Shown here: positions 36,359-49,900 of the stretch, one piece after another | Layout: the number at the start of each line of letters is the position of its first letter | Position numbering within the stretch: the first letter of the stretch is position 1 | From: Astropecten irregularis | Taxonomy: Eukaryota > Echinodermata > Asteroidea > Paxillosida > Astropectinidae | NCBI GenBank assembly: GCA_963971285.1 | Contig: OZ020248.1 | Location: forward strand, 7,626,001-7,690,000 | Direction of reading: 5' to 3' | Length of the DNA: 64,000 nucleotides | Translations under genes and position numbers: made by a program | The notes under the pieces: model-generated | What the model was told of the DNA's origin: nothing | What the model saw: the letters and a program-made list of their open reading frames with translations, nothing else | Databases searched by the model: none

Positions 36359-37619
36359 CAAAAATTGTCTCATAGTCTAAGTACAGTTTTAATGCGGCCT
36401 GCTCGGAGGCCTTCACGCATAGCGTGTGTTGCTTTACTTGGATTTTAGGCCATGAACATGACTTTGGAATTTGGCACAGCCCATATCTCCCTGTAGAGTT
36501 TATCTGGGGCTACATGTCGTGCAAGTTTCAAGTCGGTTTCCTCAGTATTCAGGGAGAAATTCCCAACTCTAGCGTCAAAAAGTGTCTCATAGTTTAAGTG
36601 CAGTTTTAATGCGGCCTGATCGGAGGCCTTCTCGCATAGCGTGTGTTGCTTTACTTGGATTTTAGGCCATGAACATGACTTTGGAATTTGCCACAGCCCA
36701 TATTTCCCTCTAGAGTACATCTGGGGCTACATGTCGTGCAAGTTTCAAGTCGATTACCTCAGTACTCAGGGAAAAATTTCGAACTCGAGCGTCAAAAAGT
36801 GTCTCATAGTCAAAGTGCAGTTTAAATGCGGCCTGCTCGGAGGCCTTCACGCATAGCGTGTGGTGCTATACTTGGATTTTCGGCCATGACCATGACTTTG
36901 GAATTTGGCACAGCCCATATTTCCCTGTAGAGTTCATCTGGGGATACATGTCGTGCAAGTTTCAAGTCGATTGCCTCAGTATTCAGGGAGAAATTTCCAA
37001 CTCTAGTGTCAAAAATTGTCTCATAGTCTAAGTACAGTTTTAATGCGGCCTGCTCGGAGGCCTTCACGCATAGCGTGTGGTGCTATACTTGGATTTTCGG
37101 CCATGAACATGACTTTGGAATTTGGCACAGCCCATATTTCCCTGTAGAGTTCATCTGGGGCTACATGTCGTGCAGGTTTCAAGTCGATTGCCTCAGTATT
37201 CAGGGAGAAATTTCCAACTCTAGAGTCAAAAATTGTCTCATAGTCTAAGTACAGTTTTAATGCGGCCTGCTCGGAGGCCTTCACGCATAGCGTGTGGTGC
37301 TATACTTGGATTTTCGGCCATGAACATGACTTTGGAATTTGGCACAGCCCATATCTCCCTGTAGAGTTCATCTGGGGCTACAGTTCGTGCAAGTTTCAAG
37401 TCGGTTTCCTCAGTATTCAGGGAGAAATTCCCAACTCTAGCGTCAAAAAGTGTCTCATAGTTTAAGTGCAGTTTTAATGCGGCCTGCTCGGTGGCCTTCA
37501 CGCATAGCGTGTGGTGCTATACTTGGATTTTCGGCCATGAACATGACTTTGGAATTTGGCACAGCCCATATTTCCCTGTAGAGTTCATCTGGGGCTACAT
37601 GTCGTGCAGGTTTCAAGTC

Positions 37620-37633
37620 GATTGCCGATTGCC
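37620..37633 (+). repeat. 7-bp tandem duplication (gattgcc x2), site 1
   Basis: The usual gtcgattgcctcag reads gtcgattgccgattgcctcag, lengthening one monomer to 224 bp. It marks the HOR copies. Confidence 0.97.
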
Positions 37634-38522
37634 TCAGTATTCAGGGAGAAATTTCCAACTCTAGAGTCAAAAATTGTCTCATAGTCTAAGTACAGTTTTA
37701 ATGCGGCCTGCTCGGAGGCCTTCACGCATAGCGTGTGGTGCTATACTTGGATTTTCGGCCATGAACATGACTTTGGAATTTGGCACAGCCCATATCTCCC
37801 TGTAGAGTTCATCTGGGGCTACATGTCGTGCAAGTTTCAAGTCGGTTTCCTCAGTATTCAGGGAGAAATTCCCAACTCTAGCGTCAAAAAGTGTCTCATA
37901 GTTTAAGTGCAGTTTTAATGCGGCCTGATCGGAGGCCTTCTCGCATAGCGTGTGTTGCTTTACTTGGATTTTAGGCCATGAACATGACTTTGGAATTTGC
38001 CACAGCCCATATTTCCCTCTAGAGTACATCTGGGGCTACATGTCGTGCAAGTTTCAAGTCGATTACCTCAGTACTCAGGGAAAAATTTCGAACTCGAGCG
38101 TCAAAAAGTGTCTCATAGTCAAAGTGCAGTTTTAATGCGGCCTGCTCGGAGGCCTTCACGCATAGCGTGTGGTGCTATACTTGGATTTTCGGCCATGACC
38201 ATGACTTTGGAATTTGGCACAGCCCATATTTCCCTGTAGAGTTCATCTGGGGATACATGTCGTGCAAGTTTCAAGTCGATTACCTCAGTATTCAGGGAAA
38301 AATTTCGAACTCGAGCGTCAAAAAGTGTCTCATAGTCAAAGTGCAGTTTTAATGCGGCCTGCTCGGAGGCCTTCACGCATAGCGTGTGGTGCTATACTTG
38401 GATTTTCGGCCATGACCATGACTTTGGAATTTGGCACAGCCCATATTTCCCTGTAGAGTTCATCTGGGGATACATGTCGTGCAAGTTTCAAGTCGATTGC
38501 CTCAGTATTCAGGGAGAAATTT

Positions 38523-41133
38523 CCAACTCTAGCGTCAAAAAGTGTCTCATAGTCTAAGTGCAGTTTTAATGCGGCCTGATCGGAGGCCTTCTCGCATAGC
38601 GTGTGTTGCTTTACTTGGATTTTAGGCCATGAACATGACTTTGGAATTTGGCACAGCCCATATTTCCCTCTAGAGTACATCTGGGGCTACATGTCGTGCA
38701 AGTTTCAAGTCGATTGCCTCAGTATTCAGGGAGAAATTTCCAACTCTAGCGTCAAAAAGTGTCACATAGTCTAAGTGCAGTTTTAATGCGGCCTGCTCGG
38801 CGGCCTTCTCGCATAGCGTGTGGTGCTATACTTGGATTTTCGGCCATGAACATGACTTTGGAATTTGGCACAGCCCATATTTCCCTGTAGAGTACATCTG
38901 GGGCTACATGTCGTGCAAGTTTCAAGTCGATTGCCTCAGTATTCAGGGAGAAATTTCCAACTCTAGAGTCAAAAATTGTCTCATAGTCTAAGTACAGTTT
39001 TAATGCGGCCTGCTCGGAGGCCTTCACGCATAGCGTGTGTTGCTTTACTTGGATTTTAGGCCATGAACATGACTTTGGAATTTGGCACAGCCCATATCTC
39101 CCTGTAGAGTTTATCTGGGGCTACATGTCGTGCAAGTTTCAAGTCGGTTTCCTCAGTATTCAGGGAGAAATTCCCAACTCTAGCGTCAAAAAGTGTCTCA
39201 TAGTTTAAGTGCAGTTTTAATGCGGCCTGATCGGAGGCCTTCTCGCATAGCGTGTGTTGCTTTACTTGGATTTTAGGCCATGAACATGACTTTGGAATTT
39301 GCCACAGCCCATATTTCCCTCTAGAGTACATCTGGGGCTACATGTCGTGCAAGTTTCAAGTCGATTACCTCAGTACTCAGGGAAAAATTTCGAACTCGAG
39401 CGTCAAAAAGTGTCTCATAGTCAAAGTGCAGTTTAAATGCGGCCTGCTCGGAGGCCTTCACGCATAGCGTGTGGTGCTATACTTGGATTTTCGGCCATGA
39501 CCATGACTTTGGAATTTGGCACAGCCCATATTTCCCTGTAGAGTTCATCTGGGGATACATGTCGTGCAAGTTTCAAGTCGATTGCCTCAGTATTCAGGGA
39601 GAAATTTCCAACTCTAGTGTCAAAAATTGTCTCATAGTCTAAGTACAGTTTTAATGCGGCCTGCTCGGAGGCCTTCACGCATAGCGTGTGGTGCTATACT
39701 TGGATTTTCGGCCATGAACATGACTTTGGAATTTGGCACAGCCCATATTTCCCTGTAGAGTTCATCTGGGGCTACATGTCGTGCAGGTTTCAAGTCGATT
39801 GCCTCAGTATTCAGGGAGAAATTTCCAACTCTAGAGTCAAAAATTGTCTCATAGTCTAAGTACAGTTTTAATGCGGCCTGCTCGGAGGCCTTCACGCATA
39901 GCGTGTGGTGCTATACTTGGATTTTCGGCCATGAACATGACTTTGGAATTTGGCACAGCCCATATCTCCCTGTAGAGTTCATCTGGGGCTACAGTTCGTG
40001 CAAGTTTCAAGTCGGTTTCCTCAGTATTCAGGGAGAAATTCCCAACTCTAGCGTCAAAAAGTGTCTCATAGTTTAAGTGCAGTTTTAATGCGGCCTGCTC
40101 GGTGGCCTTCACGCATAGCGTGTGGTGCTATACTTGGATTTTCGGCCATGAACATGACTTTGGAATTTGGCACAGCCCATATTTCCCTGTAGAGTTCATC
40201 TGGGGCTACATGTCGTGCAGGTTTCAAGTCGATTGCCGATTGCCTCAGTATTCAGGGAGAAATTTCCAACTCTAGAGTCAAAAATTGTCTCATAGTCTAA
40301 GTACAGTTTTAATGCGGCCTGCTCGGAGGCCTTCACGCATAGCGTGTGGTGCTATACTTGGATTTTCGGCCATGAACATGACTTTGGAATTTGGCACAGC
40401 CCATATCTCCCTGTAGAGTTCATCTGGGGCTACATGTCGTGCAAGTTTCAAGTCGGTTTCCTCAGTATTCAGGGAGAAATTCCCAACTCTAGCGTCAAAA
40501 AGTGTCTCATAGTTTAAGTGCAGTTTTAATGCGGCCTGATCGGAGGCCTTCTCGCATAGCGTGTGTTGCTTTACTTGGATTTTAGGCCATGAACATGACT
40601 TTGGAATTTGCCACAGCCCATATTTCCCTCTAGAGTACATCTGGGGCTACATGTCGTGCAAGTTTCAAGTCGATTACCTCAGTACTCAGGGAAAAATTTC
40701 GAACTCGAGCGTCAAAAAGTGTCTCATAGTCAAAGTGCAGTTTTAATGCGGCCTGCTCGGAGGCCTTCACGCATAGCGTGTGGTGCTATACTTGGATTTT
40801 CGGCCATGACCATGACTTTGGAATTTGGCACAGCCCATATTTCCCTGTAGAGTTCATCTGGGGATACATGTCGTGCAAGTTTCAAGTCGATTACCTCAGT
40901 ATTCAGGGAAAAATTTCGAACTCGAGCGTCAAAAAGTGTCTCATAGTCAAAGTGCAGTTTTAATGCGGCCTGCTCGGAGGCCTTCACGCATAGCGTGTGG
41001 TGCTATACTTGGATTTTCGGCCATGACCATGACTTTGGAATTTGGCACAGCCCATATTTCCCTGTAGAGTTCATCTGGGGATACATGTCGTGCAAGTTTC
41101 AAGTCGATTGCCTCAGTATTCAGGGAGAAATTT
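38523..41133 (+). repeat. 2,611-bp 12-monomer HOR, copy 2
   Basis: Tandem copy of 35,912-38,522 with all the same markers, including gtttaaatgcgg near 39,432 and the 7-bp duplication at 40,231. The match ends near 41,139, where this copy reads gtgtcaaaaattg instead of gcgtcaaaaagtg. Confidence 0.88.
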
Positions 41134-41942
41134 CCAACTCTAGTGTCAAAAATTGTCTCATAGTCTAAGTACAGTTTTAATGCGGCCTGCTCGGAGGCCT
41201 TCACGCATAGCGTGTGGTGCTATACTTGGATTTTCGGCCATGAACATGACTTTGGAATTTGGCACAGCCCATATTTCCCTGTAGAGTTCATCTGGGGCTA
41301 CATGTCGTGCAGGTTTCAAGTCGATTGCCTCAGTATTCAGGGAGAAATTTCCAACTCTAGAGTCAAAAATTGTCTCATAGTCTAAGTACAGTTTTAATGC
41401 GGCCTGCTCGGAGGCCTTCACGCATAGCGTGTGGTGCTATACTTGGATTTTCGGCCATGACCATGACTTTGGAATTTGGCACAGCCCATATTTCCCTGTA
41501 GAGTTCATCTGGGGATACATGTCGTGCAAGTTTCAAGTCGATTGCCTCAGTATTCAGGGAGAAATTTCCAACTCTAGTGTCAAAAATTGTCTCATAGTCT
41601 AAGTACAGTTTTAATGCGGCCTGCTCGTAGGCCTTCACGCATAGCGTGTGGTGCTATACTTGGATTTTCGGCCATGAACATGACTTTGGAATTTGGCACA
41701 GCCCATATTTCCCTGTAGAGTTCATCTGGGGCTACATGTCGTGCAGGTTTCAAGTCGATTGCCTCAGTATTCAGGGAGAAATTTCCAACTCTAGAGTCAA
41801 AAATTGTCTCATAGTCTAAGTACAGTTTTAATGCGGCCTGCTCGGAGGCCTTCACGCATAGCGTGTGGTGATATACTTGGATTTTCGGCCATGAACATGA
41901 CTTTGGAATTTGGCACAGCCCATATCTCCCTGTAGAGTTCAT
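39115..41942 (+). repeat. 2,828-bp 13-monomer HOR, copy 1
   Basis: Thirteen monomers plus 7 bp. It overlaps the second 12-mer copy but belongs to a different duplication: the sequence from here recurs at an offset of 2,828 bp. It ends with a doubled dimer (gaccatg/ggatacatg unit plus gaacatg/gtgcagg unit) near 41.0-41.87 kb. Private change: ctcgtaggcc near 41,627. Confidence 0.83.
40231..40244 (+). repeat. 7-bp tandem duplication (gattgcc x2), site 2
   Basis: Same lesion, 2,611 bp after site 1, in the same monomer context. Confidence 0.97.
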
Positions 41943-44770
41943 CTGGGGCTACATGTCGTGCAAGTTTCAAGTCGGTTTCCTCAGTATTCAGGGAGAAATT
42001 CCCAACTCTAGCGTCAAAAAGTGTCTCATAGTTTAAGTGCAGTTTTAATGCGGCCTGATCGGAGGCCTTCTCGCATAGCGTGTGTTGCTTTACTTGGATT
42101 TTAGGCCATGAACATGACTTTGGAATTTGCCACAGCCCATATTTCCCTCTAGAGTACATCTGGGGCTACATGTCGTGCAAGTTTCAAGTCGATTACCTCA
42201 GTACTCAGGGAAAAATTTCGAACTCGAGCGTCAAAAAGTGTCTCATAGTCAAAGTGCAGTTTTAATGCGGCCTGCTCGGAGGCCTTCACGCATAGCGTGT
42301 GGTGCTATACTTGGATTTTCGGCCATGACCATGACTTTGGAATTTGGCACAGCCCATATTTCCCTGTAGAGTTCATCTGGGGATACATGTCGTGCAAGTT
42401 TCAAGTCGATTGCCTCAGTATTCAGGGAGAAATTTCCAACTCTAGTGTCAAAAATTGTCTCATAGTCTAAGTACAGTTTTAATGCGGCCTGCTCGGAGGC
42501 CTTCACGCATAGCGTGTGGTGCTATACTTGGATTTTCGGCCATGAACATGACTTTGGAATTTGGCACAGCCCATATTTCCCTGTAGAGTTCATCTGGGGC
42601 TACATGTCGTGCAGGTTTCAAGTCGATTGCCTCAGTATTCAGGGAGAAATTTCCAACTCTAGAGTCAAAAATTGTCTCATAGTCTAAGTACAGTTTTAAT
42701 GCGGCCTGCTCGGAGGCCTTCACGCATAGCGTGTGGTGCTATACTTGGATTTTCGGCCATGAACATGACTTTGGAATTTGGCACAGCCCATATCTCCCTG
42801 TAGAGTTCATCTGGGGCTACAGTTCGTGCAAGTTTCAAGTCGGTTTCCTCAGTATTCAGGGAGAAATTCCCAACTCTAGCGTCAAAAAGTGTCTCATAGT
42901 TTAAGTGCAGTTTTAATGCGGCCTGCTCGGTGGCCTTCACGCATAGCGTGTGGTGCTATACTTGGATTTTCGGCCATGAACATGACTTTGGAATTTGGCA
43001 CAGCCCATATTTCCCTGTAGAGTTCATCTGGGGCTACATGTCGTGCAGGTTTCAAGTCGATTGCCGATTGCCTCAGTATTCAGGGAGAAATTTCCAACTC
43101 TAGAGTCAAAAATTGTCTCATAGTCTAAGTACAGTTTTAATGCGGCCTGCTCGGAGGCCTTCACGCATAGCGTGTGGTGCTATACTTGGATTTTCGGCCA
43201 TGAACATGACTTTGGAATTTGGCACAGCCCATATCTCCCTGTAGAGTTCATCTGGGGCTACATGTCGTGCAAGTTTCAAGTCGGTTTCCTCAGTATTCAG
43301 GGAGAAATTCCCAACTCTAGCGTCAAAAAGTGTCTCATAGTTTAAGTGCAGTTTTAATGCGGCCTGATCGGAGGCCTTCTTGCATAGCGTGTGTTGCTTT
43401 ACTTGGATTTTAGGCCATGAACATGACTTTGGAATTTGCCACAGCCCATATTTCCCTCTAGAGTACATCTGGGGCTACATGTCGTGCAAGTTTCAAGTCG
43501 ATTACCTCAGTACTCAGGGAAAAATTTCGAACTCGAGCGTCAAAAAGTGTCTCATAGTCAAAGTGCAGTTTTAATGCGGCCTGCTCGGAGGCCTTCACGC
43601 ATAGCGTGTGGTGCTATACTTGGATTTTCGGCCATGACCATGACTTTGGAATTTGGCACAGCCCATATTTCCCTGTAGAGTTCATCTGGGGATACATGTC
43701 GTGCAAGTTTCAAGTCGATTACCTCAGTATTCAGGGAAAAATTTCGAACTCGAGCGTCAAAAAGTGTCTCATAGTCAAAGTGCAGTTTTAATGCGGCCTG
43801 CTCGGAGGCCTTCACGCATAGCGTGTGGTGCTATACTTGGATTTTCGGCCATGACCATGACTTTGGAATTTGGCACAGCCCATATTTCCCTGTAGAGTTC
43901 ATCTGGGGATACATGTCGTGCAAGTTTCAAGTCGATTGCCTCAGTATTCAGGGAGAAATTTCCAACTCTAGTGTCAAAAATTGTCTCATAGTCTAAGTAC
44001 AGTTTTAATGCGGCCTGCTCGGAGGCCTTCACGCATAGCGTGTGGTGCTATACTTGGATTTTCGGCCATGAACATGACTTTGGAATTTGGCACAGCCCAT
44101 ATTTCCCTGTAGAGTTCATCTGGGGCTACATGTCGTGCAGGTTTCAAGTCGATTGCCTCAGTATTCAGGGAGAAATTTCCAACTCTAGAGTCAAAAATTG
44201 TCTCATAGTCTAAGTACAGTTTTAATGCGGCCTGCTCGGAGGCCTTCACGCATAGCGTGTGGTGCTATACTTGGATTTTCGGCCATGACCATGACTTTGG
44301 AATTTGGCACAGCCCATATTTCCCTGTAGAGTTCATCTGGGGATACATGTCGTGCAAGTTTCAAGTCGATTGCCTCAGTATTCAGGGAGAAATTTCCAAC
44401 TCTAGTGTCAAAAATTGTCTCATAGTCTAAGTACAGTTTTAATGCGGCCTGCTCGGAGGCCTTCACGCATAGCGTGTGGTGCTATACTTGGATTTTCGGC
44501 CATGAACATGACTTTGGAATTTGGCACAGCCCATATTTCCCTGTAGAGTTCATCTGGGGCTACATGTCGTGCAGGTTTCAAGTCGATTGCCTCAGTATTC
44601 AGGGAGAAATTTCCAACTCTAGAGTCAAAAATTGTCTCATAGTCTAAGTACAGTTTTAATGCGGCCTGCTCGGAGGCCTTCACGCATAGCGTGTGGTGAT
44701 ATACTTGGATTTTCGGCCATGAACATGACTTTGGAATTTGGCACAGCCCATATCTCCCTGTAGAGTTCAT
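41943..44770 (+). repeat. 2,828-bp 13-monomer HOR, copy 2
   Basis: Tandem copy of 39,115-41,942 with the 7-bp duplication at 43,059. A partial third copy follows to about 45,648. Private change: cttcttgcatag near 43,381. It shares the rare ggtgatatac variant (41,870 and 44,698) with copy 1. Confidence 0.83.
43059..43072 (+). repeat. 7-bp tandem duplication (gattgcc x2), site 3
   Basis: Same lesion, 2,828 bp after site 2, in the same monomer context. Confidence 0.97.
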
Positions 44771-45648
44771 CTGGGGCTACATGTCGTGCAAGTTTCAAGT
44801 CGGTTTCCTCAGTATTCAGGGAGAAATTCCCAACTCTAGCGTCAAAAAGTGTCTCATAGTTTAAGTGCAGTTTTAATGCGGCCTGATCGGAGGCCTTCTC
44901 GCATAGCGTGTGTTGCTTTACTTGGATTTTAGGCCATGAACATGACTTTGGAATTTGCCACAGCCCATATTTCCCTCTAGAGTACATCTGGGGCTACATG
45001 TCGTGCAAGTTTCAAGTCGATTACCTCAGTACTCAGGGAAAAATTTCGAACTCGAGCGTCAAAAAGTGTCTCATAGTCAAAGTGCAGTTTTAATGCGGCC
45101 TGCTCGGAGGCCTTCACGCATAGCGTGTGGTGCTATACTTGGATTTTCGGCCATGACCATGACTTTGGAATTTGGCACAGCCCATATTTCCCTGTAGAGT
45201 TCATCTGGGGATACATGTCGTGCAAGTTTCAAGTCGATTGCCTCAGTATTCAGGGAGAAATTTCCAACTCTAGTGTCAAAAATTGTCTCATAGTCTAAGT
45301 ACAGTTTTAATGCGGCCTGCTCGGAGGCCTTCACGCATAGCGTGTGGTGCTATACTTGGATTTTCGGCCATGAACATGACTTTGGAATTTGGCACAGCCC
45401 ATATTTCCCTGTAGAGTTCATCTGGGGCTACATGTCGTGCAGGTTTCAAGTCGATTGCCTCAGTATTCAGGGAGAAATTTCCAACTCTAGAGTCAAAAAT
45501 TGTCTCATAGTCTAAGTACAGTTTTAATGCGGCCTGCTCGGAGGCCTTCACGCATAGCGTGTGGTGCTATACTTGGATTTTCGGCCATGAACATGACTTT
45601 GGAATTTGGCACAGCCCATATCTCCCTGTAGAGTTCATCTGGGGCTAC
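44771..45648 (+). repeat. 2,828-bp HOR, partial copy 3
   Basis: About four monomers continue the 2,828-bp period before diverging near 45,648. There the unit switches from gtcggtttcctcag to a ggaaaaatttcgaactcgag end, making a chimeric monomer. Confidence 0.75.
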
Positions 45649-47544
45649 ATGTCGTGCAAGTTTCAAGTCGGTTTCCTCAGTATTCAGGGAAAAATTTCGA
45701 ACTCGAGCGTCAAAAAGTGTCTCATAGTCAAAGTGCAGTTTTAATGCGGCCTGCTCGGAGGCCTTCACGCATAGCGTGTGGTGCTATACTTGGATTTTCG
45801 GCCATGACCATGACTTTGGAATTTGGCACAGCCCATATTTCCCTGTAGAGTTCATCTGGGGATACATGTCGTGCAAGTTTCAAGTCGATTGCCTCAGTAT
45901 TCAGGGAGAAATTTCCAACTCTAGTGTCAAAAATTGTCTCATAGTCTAAGTACAGTTTTAATGCGGCCTGCTCGGAGGCCTTCACGCATAGCGTGTGGTG
46001 CTATACTTGGATTTTCGGCCATGAACATGACTTTGGAATTTGGCACAGCCCATATCTCCCTGTAGAGTTCATCTGGGGCTACATGTCGTGCAAGTTTCAA
46101 GTCGGTTTCCTCAGTATTCAGGGAGAAATTTCCAACTCTAGTGTCAAAAATTGTCTCATAGTCTAAGTACAGTTTTAATGCGGCCTGCTCGGAGGCCTTC
46201 ACGCATAGCGTGTGGTGCTATACTTGGATTTTCGGCCATGAACATGACTTTGGAATTTGGCACAGCCCATATCTCCCTGTAGAGTTCATCTGGGGCTACA
46301 TGTCGTGCAAGTTTCAAGTCGGTTTCCTCAGTATTCAGGGAGAAATTCCCAACTCTAGCGTCAAAAAGTGTCTCATAGTCTAAGTGCAGTTTTAATGCGG
46401 CCTGATCGGAGGCCTTCTCGCATAGCGTGTGTTGCTTTACTTGGATTTTAGGCCATGAACATGACTTTGGAATTTGCCACAGCCCATATTTCCCTGTAGA
46501 GTTCATCTGGGGATACATGTCGTGCAAGTTTCAAGTCGATTGCCTCAGTATTCAGGGAGAAATTTCCAACTCTAGTGTCAAAAATTGTCTCATAGTCTAA
46601 GTACAGTTTTAATGCGGCCTGCTCGGAGGCCTTCACGCATAGCGTGTGGTGCTATACTTGGATTTTCGGCCATGAACATGACTTTGGAATTTGGCACAGC
46701 CCATATCTCCCTGTAGAGTTCATCTGGGGCTACATGTCGTGCAAGTTTCAAGTCGGTTTCCTCAGTATTCAGGGAGAAATTTCCAACTCTAGTGTCAAAA
46801 ATTGTCTCATAGTCTAAGTACAGTTTTAATGCGGCCTGCTCGGAGGCCTTCACGCATAGCGTGTGGTGCTATACTTGGATTTTCGGCCATGAACATGACT
46901 TTGGAATTTGGCACAGCCCATATTTCCCTGTAGAGTTCATCTGGGGCTTCATGTCGTGCAGGTTTCAAGTCGATTGCCTCAGTATTCAGGGAGAAATTTC
47001 CAACTCTAGAGTCAAAAATTGTCTCATAGTCTAAGTACAGTTTTAATGCGGCCTGCTCGGAGGCCTTCACGCATAGCGTGTGGTGCTATACTTGGATTTT
47101 CGGCCATGAACATGACTTTGGAATTTGGCACAGCCCATATCTCCCTGTAGAGTTCATCTGGGGCTACATGTCTTGCAAGTTTCAAGTCGGTTTCCTCAGT
47201 ATTCAGGGAGAAATTCCCAACTCTAGCGTCAAAAAGTGTCTCATAGTTTAAGTGCAGTTTTAATGCGGCCTGATCGGAGGCCTTCTCGCATAGCGTGTGT
47301 TGCTTTACTTGGATTTTAGGCCATGAACATGACTTTGGAATTTGCCACAGCCCATATTTCCCTCTAGAGTACATCTGGGGCTACATGTCGTGCAAGTTTC
47401 AAGTCGGTTTCCTCAGTATTCAGGGAGAAATTCCCAACTCGAGCGTCAAAAAGTGTCTCATAGTCAAAGTGCAGTTTTAATGCGGCCTGCTCGGAGGCCT
47501 TCAAGCATAGCGTGTGGTGCTATACTTGGATTTTCGGCCATGAC
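45649..47544 (+). repeat. Transition to dimer-rich satellite
   Basis: Satellite only. Units of the gtgtcaaaaattg type and the catatctccc/gtcggtttcc type alternate, with near-identical monomers repeated near 46.0-46.2 and 46.7-46.85 kb. The first ggggcttcatg variant appears near 46,947, a marker that recurs through the rest of the window. A private tcttgcaag is near 47,170 and ttcaagcatag near 47,501. Confidence 0.7.
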
Positions 47545-49900
47545 CATGACTTTGGAATTTGGCACAGCCCATATTTCCCTCTAGAGTACATCTGGGGCTA
47601 CATGTCGTGCAAGTTTCAAGTCGATTACCTCAGTATTCAGGGAGAAATTTCCAACTCTAGTGTCAAAAATTGTCTCATAGTCTAAGCACAGTTTTAATGC
47701 GGCCTGCTCGGAGGCCTTCACGCATAGCGTGTGGTGCTATACTTGGATTTTCGGCCATGAACATGACTTTGGAATTTGGCACAGCCCATATTTCCCTGTA
47801 GAGTTCATCTGGGGCTACATGTCGTGCAGGTTTCAAGTCGATTGCCTCAGTATTCAGGGAGAAATTTCCAACTCTAGAGTCAAAAATTGTCTCATAGTCT
47901 AAGTACAGTTTTAATGCGGCCTGCTCGGAGGCCTTCACGCATAGCGTGTGGTGCTATACTTGGATTTTCGGCCATGAACATGACTTTGGAATTTGGCACA
48001 GCCCATATCTCCCTGTAGAGTTCATCTGGGGCTACATGTCGTGCAAGTTTCAAGTCGGTTTCCTCAGTATTCAGGGAGAAATTCCCAACTCTAGCGTCAA
48101 AAAGTGTCTCATAGTTTAAGTGCAGTTTTAATGCGGCCTGATCGGAGGCCTTCTCGCATAGCGTGTGTTGCTTTACTTGGATTTTAGGCCATGAACATGA
48201 CTTTGGAATTTGGCACAGCCCATATTTCCCTCTAGAGTACATCTGGGGCTACATGTCGTGCAATTTTTAAGTCGATTACCTCAGTATTCAGGGAGAAATT
48301 TCCAACTCTAGTGTCAAAAATTGTCTCATAGTCTAAGCACAGTTTTAATGCGGCCTGCTCGGAGGCCTTCACGCATAGCGTGTGGTGCTATACTTGGATT
48401 TTCGGCCATGAACATGACTTTGGAATTTGGCACAGCCCATATCTCCCTGTAGAGTTTATCTGGGGCTACATGTCGTGCAAGTTTCAAGTCGGTTTCCTCA
48501 GTATTCAGGGAGAAATTCCCAACTCTAGCGTCAAAAAGTGTCTCATTGTTTAAGTGCAGTTTTAATGCGGCCTGATCGGAGGCCTTCTCGCATAGCGTGT
48601 GTTGCTTTACTTGAATTTTAGGCCATGAACATGACTTTGGAATTTGGCACAGCCCATATTTCCCTCTAGAGTACATCTGGGGCTACATGTCGTGCAAGTT
48701 TCAAGTCGATTACCTCAGTATTCAGGGAGAAATTTCCAACTCTAGTGTCAAAAATTGTCTCATAGTCTAAGCACAGTTTTAATGCGGCCTGCTCGGAGGC
48801 CTTCACGCATAGCGTGTGGTGCTATACTTGGATTTTCGGCCATGAACATGACTTTGGAATTTGGCACAGCCCATATCTCCCTGTAGAGTTCATCTGGGGC
48901 TACATGTCGTGCAAGTTTCAAGTCGGTTTCCTCAGTATTCAGGGAGAAATTCCCAACTCTAGCGTCAAAAAGTGTCTCATAGTCTAAGTGCAGTTTTAAT
49001 GCGGCCTGATCGGAGGCCTTCTCGCATAGCGTGTGTTGCTTTACTTGGATTTTAGGCCATGAACATGACTTTGGAATTTGCCACAGCCCATATTTCCCTC
49101 TAGAGTACATCTGGGGCTACATGTCGTGCAAGTTTCAAGTCGATTACCTCAGTACTCAGGGAAAAATTTCGAACTCGAGCGTCAAAAAGTGTCTCATAGT
49201 CAAAGTGCAGTTTTAATGCGGCCTGCTCGGAGGCCTTCACGCATAGCGTGTGGTGCTATACTTGGCTTTTCGGCCATGACCATGACTTTGGAATTTGGCA
49301 CAGCCCATATTTCCCTGTAGAGTTCATCTGGGGATACATGTCGGGCAAGTTTCAAGTCGATTGCCTCAGTATTCAGGGAGAAATTTCCAACTCTAGTGTC
49401 AAAAATTGTCTCATAGTCTAAGTACAGTTTTAATGCGGCCTGCTCGGAGGCCTTCACGCATAGCGTGTGGTGCTATACTTGGATTTTCGGCCATGAACAT
49501 GACTTTGGAATTTGGCACAGCCCATATCTCCCTGTAGAGTTCATCTGGGGCTACATGTCGTGCAAGTTTCAAGTCGGTTTCCTCAGTATTCAGGGAGAAA
49601 TTTCCAACTCTAGTGTCGAAAAATTGTCTCATAGTCTAAGTACAGTTTTAATGCGGCCTGCTCGGAGGCCTTCACGCATAGCGTGTGGTGCTATACTTGG
49701 ATTTTCGGCCATGAACATGACTTTGGAATTTGGCACAGCCCATATTTCCCTGTAGAGTTCATCTGGGGCTTCATGTCGTGCAGGTTTCAAGTCGATTGCC
49801 TTAGTATTCAGGGAGAAATTTCCAACTCTAGAGTCAAAAATTGTCTCATAGTCTAAGTACAGTTTTAATGCGGCCTGCTCGGAGGCCTTCACGCATAGCG
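47545..49900 (+). repeat. About 2.35-kb block, copy 1
   Basis: Matches 52,976-55,330 at offset 5,431. Within it the 434-bp dimer is clear: a unit ending gtttaagtgcag...cctgatcgg...gtgttgctttac is followed by one ending gtctaagcacag...cctgctcgg...gtggtgctatac. Shared rare markers are ctcattgtttaag near 48,543 and acttgaattttagg near 48,610. A private gcaatttttaag is near 48,261. Confidence 0.8.

Larger units (their letters stand above)
35912..38522 (+). repeat. 2,611-bp 12-monomer HOR, copy 1
   Basis: Twelve monomers plus a 7-bp duplication (12 x 217 + 7). It is repeated at 38,523 with constant offset 2,611. Shared markers include gagtttatctgg near 36,497, gtttaaatgcgg near 36,821, ggctacagttcgtgc near 37,377, ctcggtggcc near 37,487 and the 7-bp duplication at 37,620. 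Confidence 0.88.

Noticed and set aside
46156-46527. Longest open frame in the window (123 codons, minus strand, starting MHDMYPQMNS), and many 116-120-codon relatives as protein genes
   Set aside because: 217 is not a multiple of three, so the frame rotates at each monomer. The same satellite bases are read in two frames within one ORF. Variants between copies include frame-breaking indels and free amino-acid changes, and no domain is recognisable.
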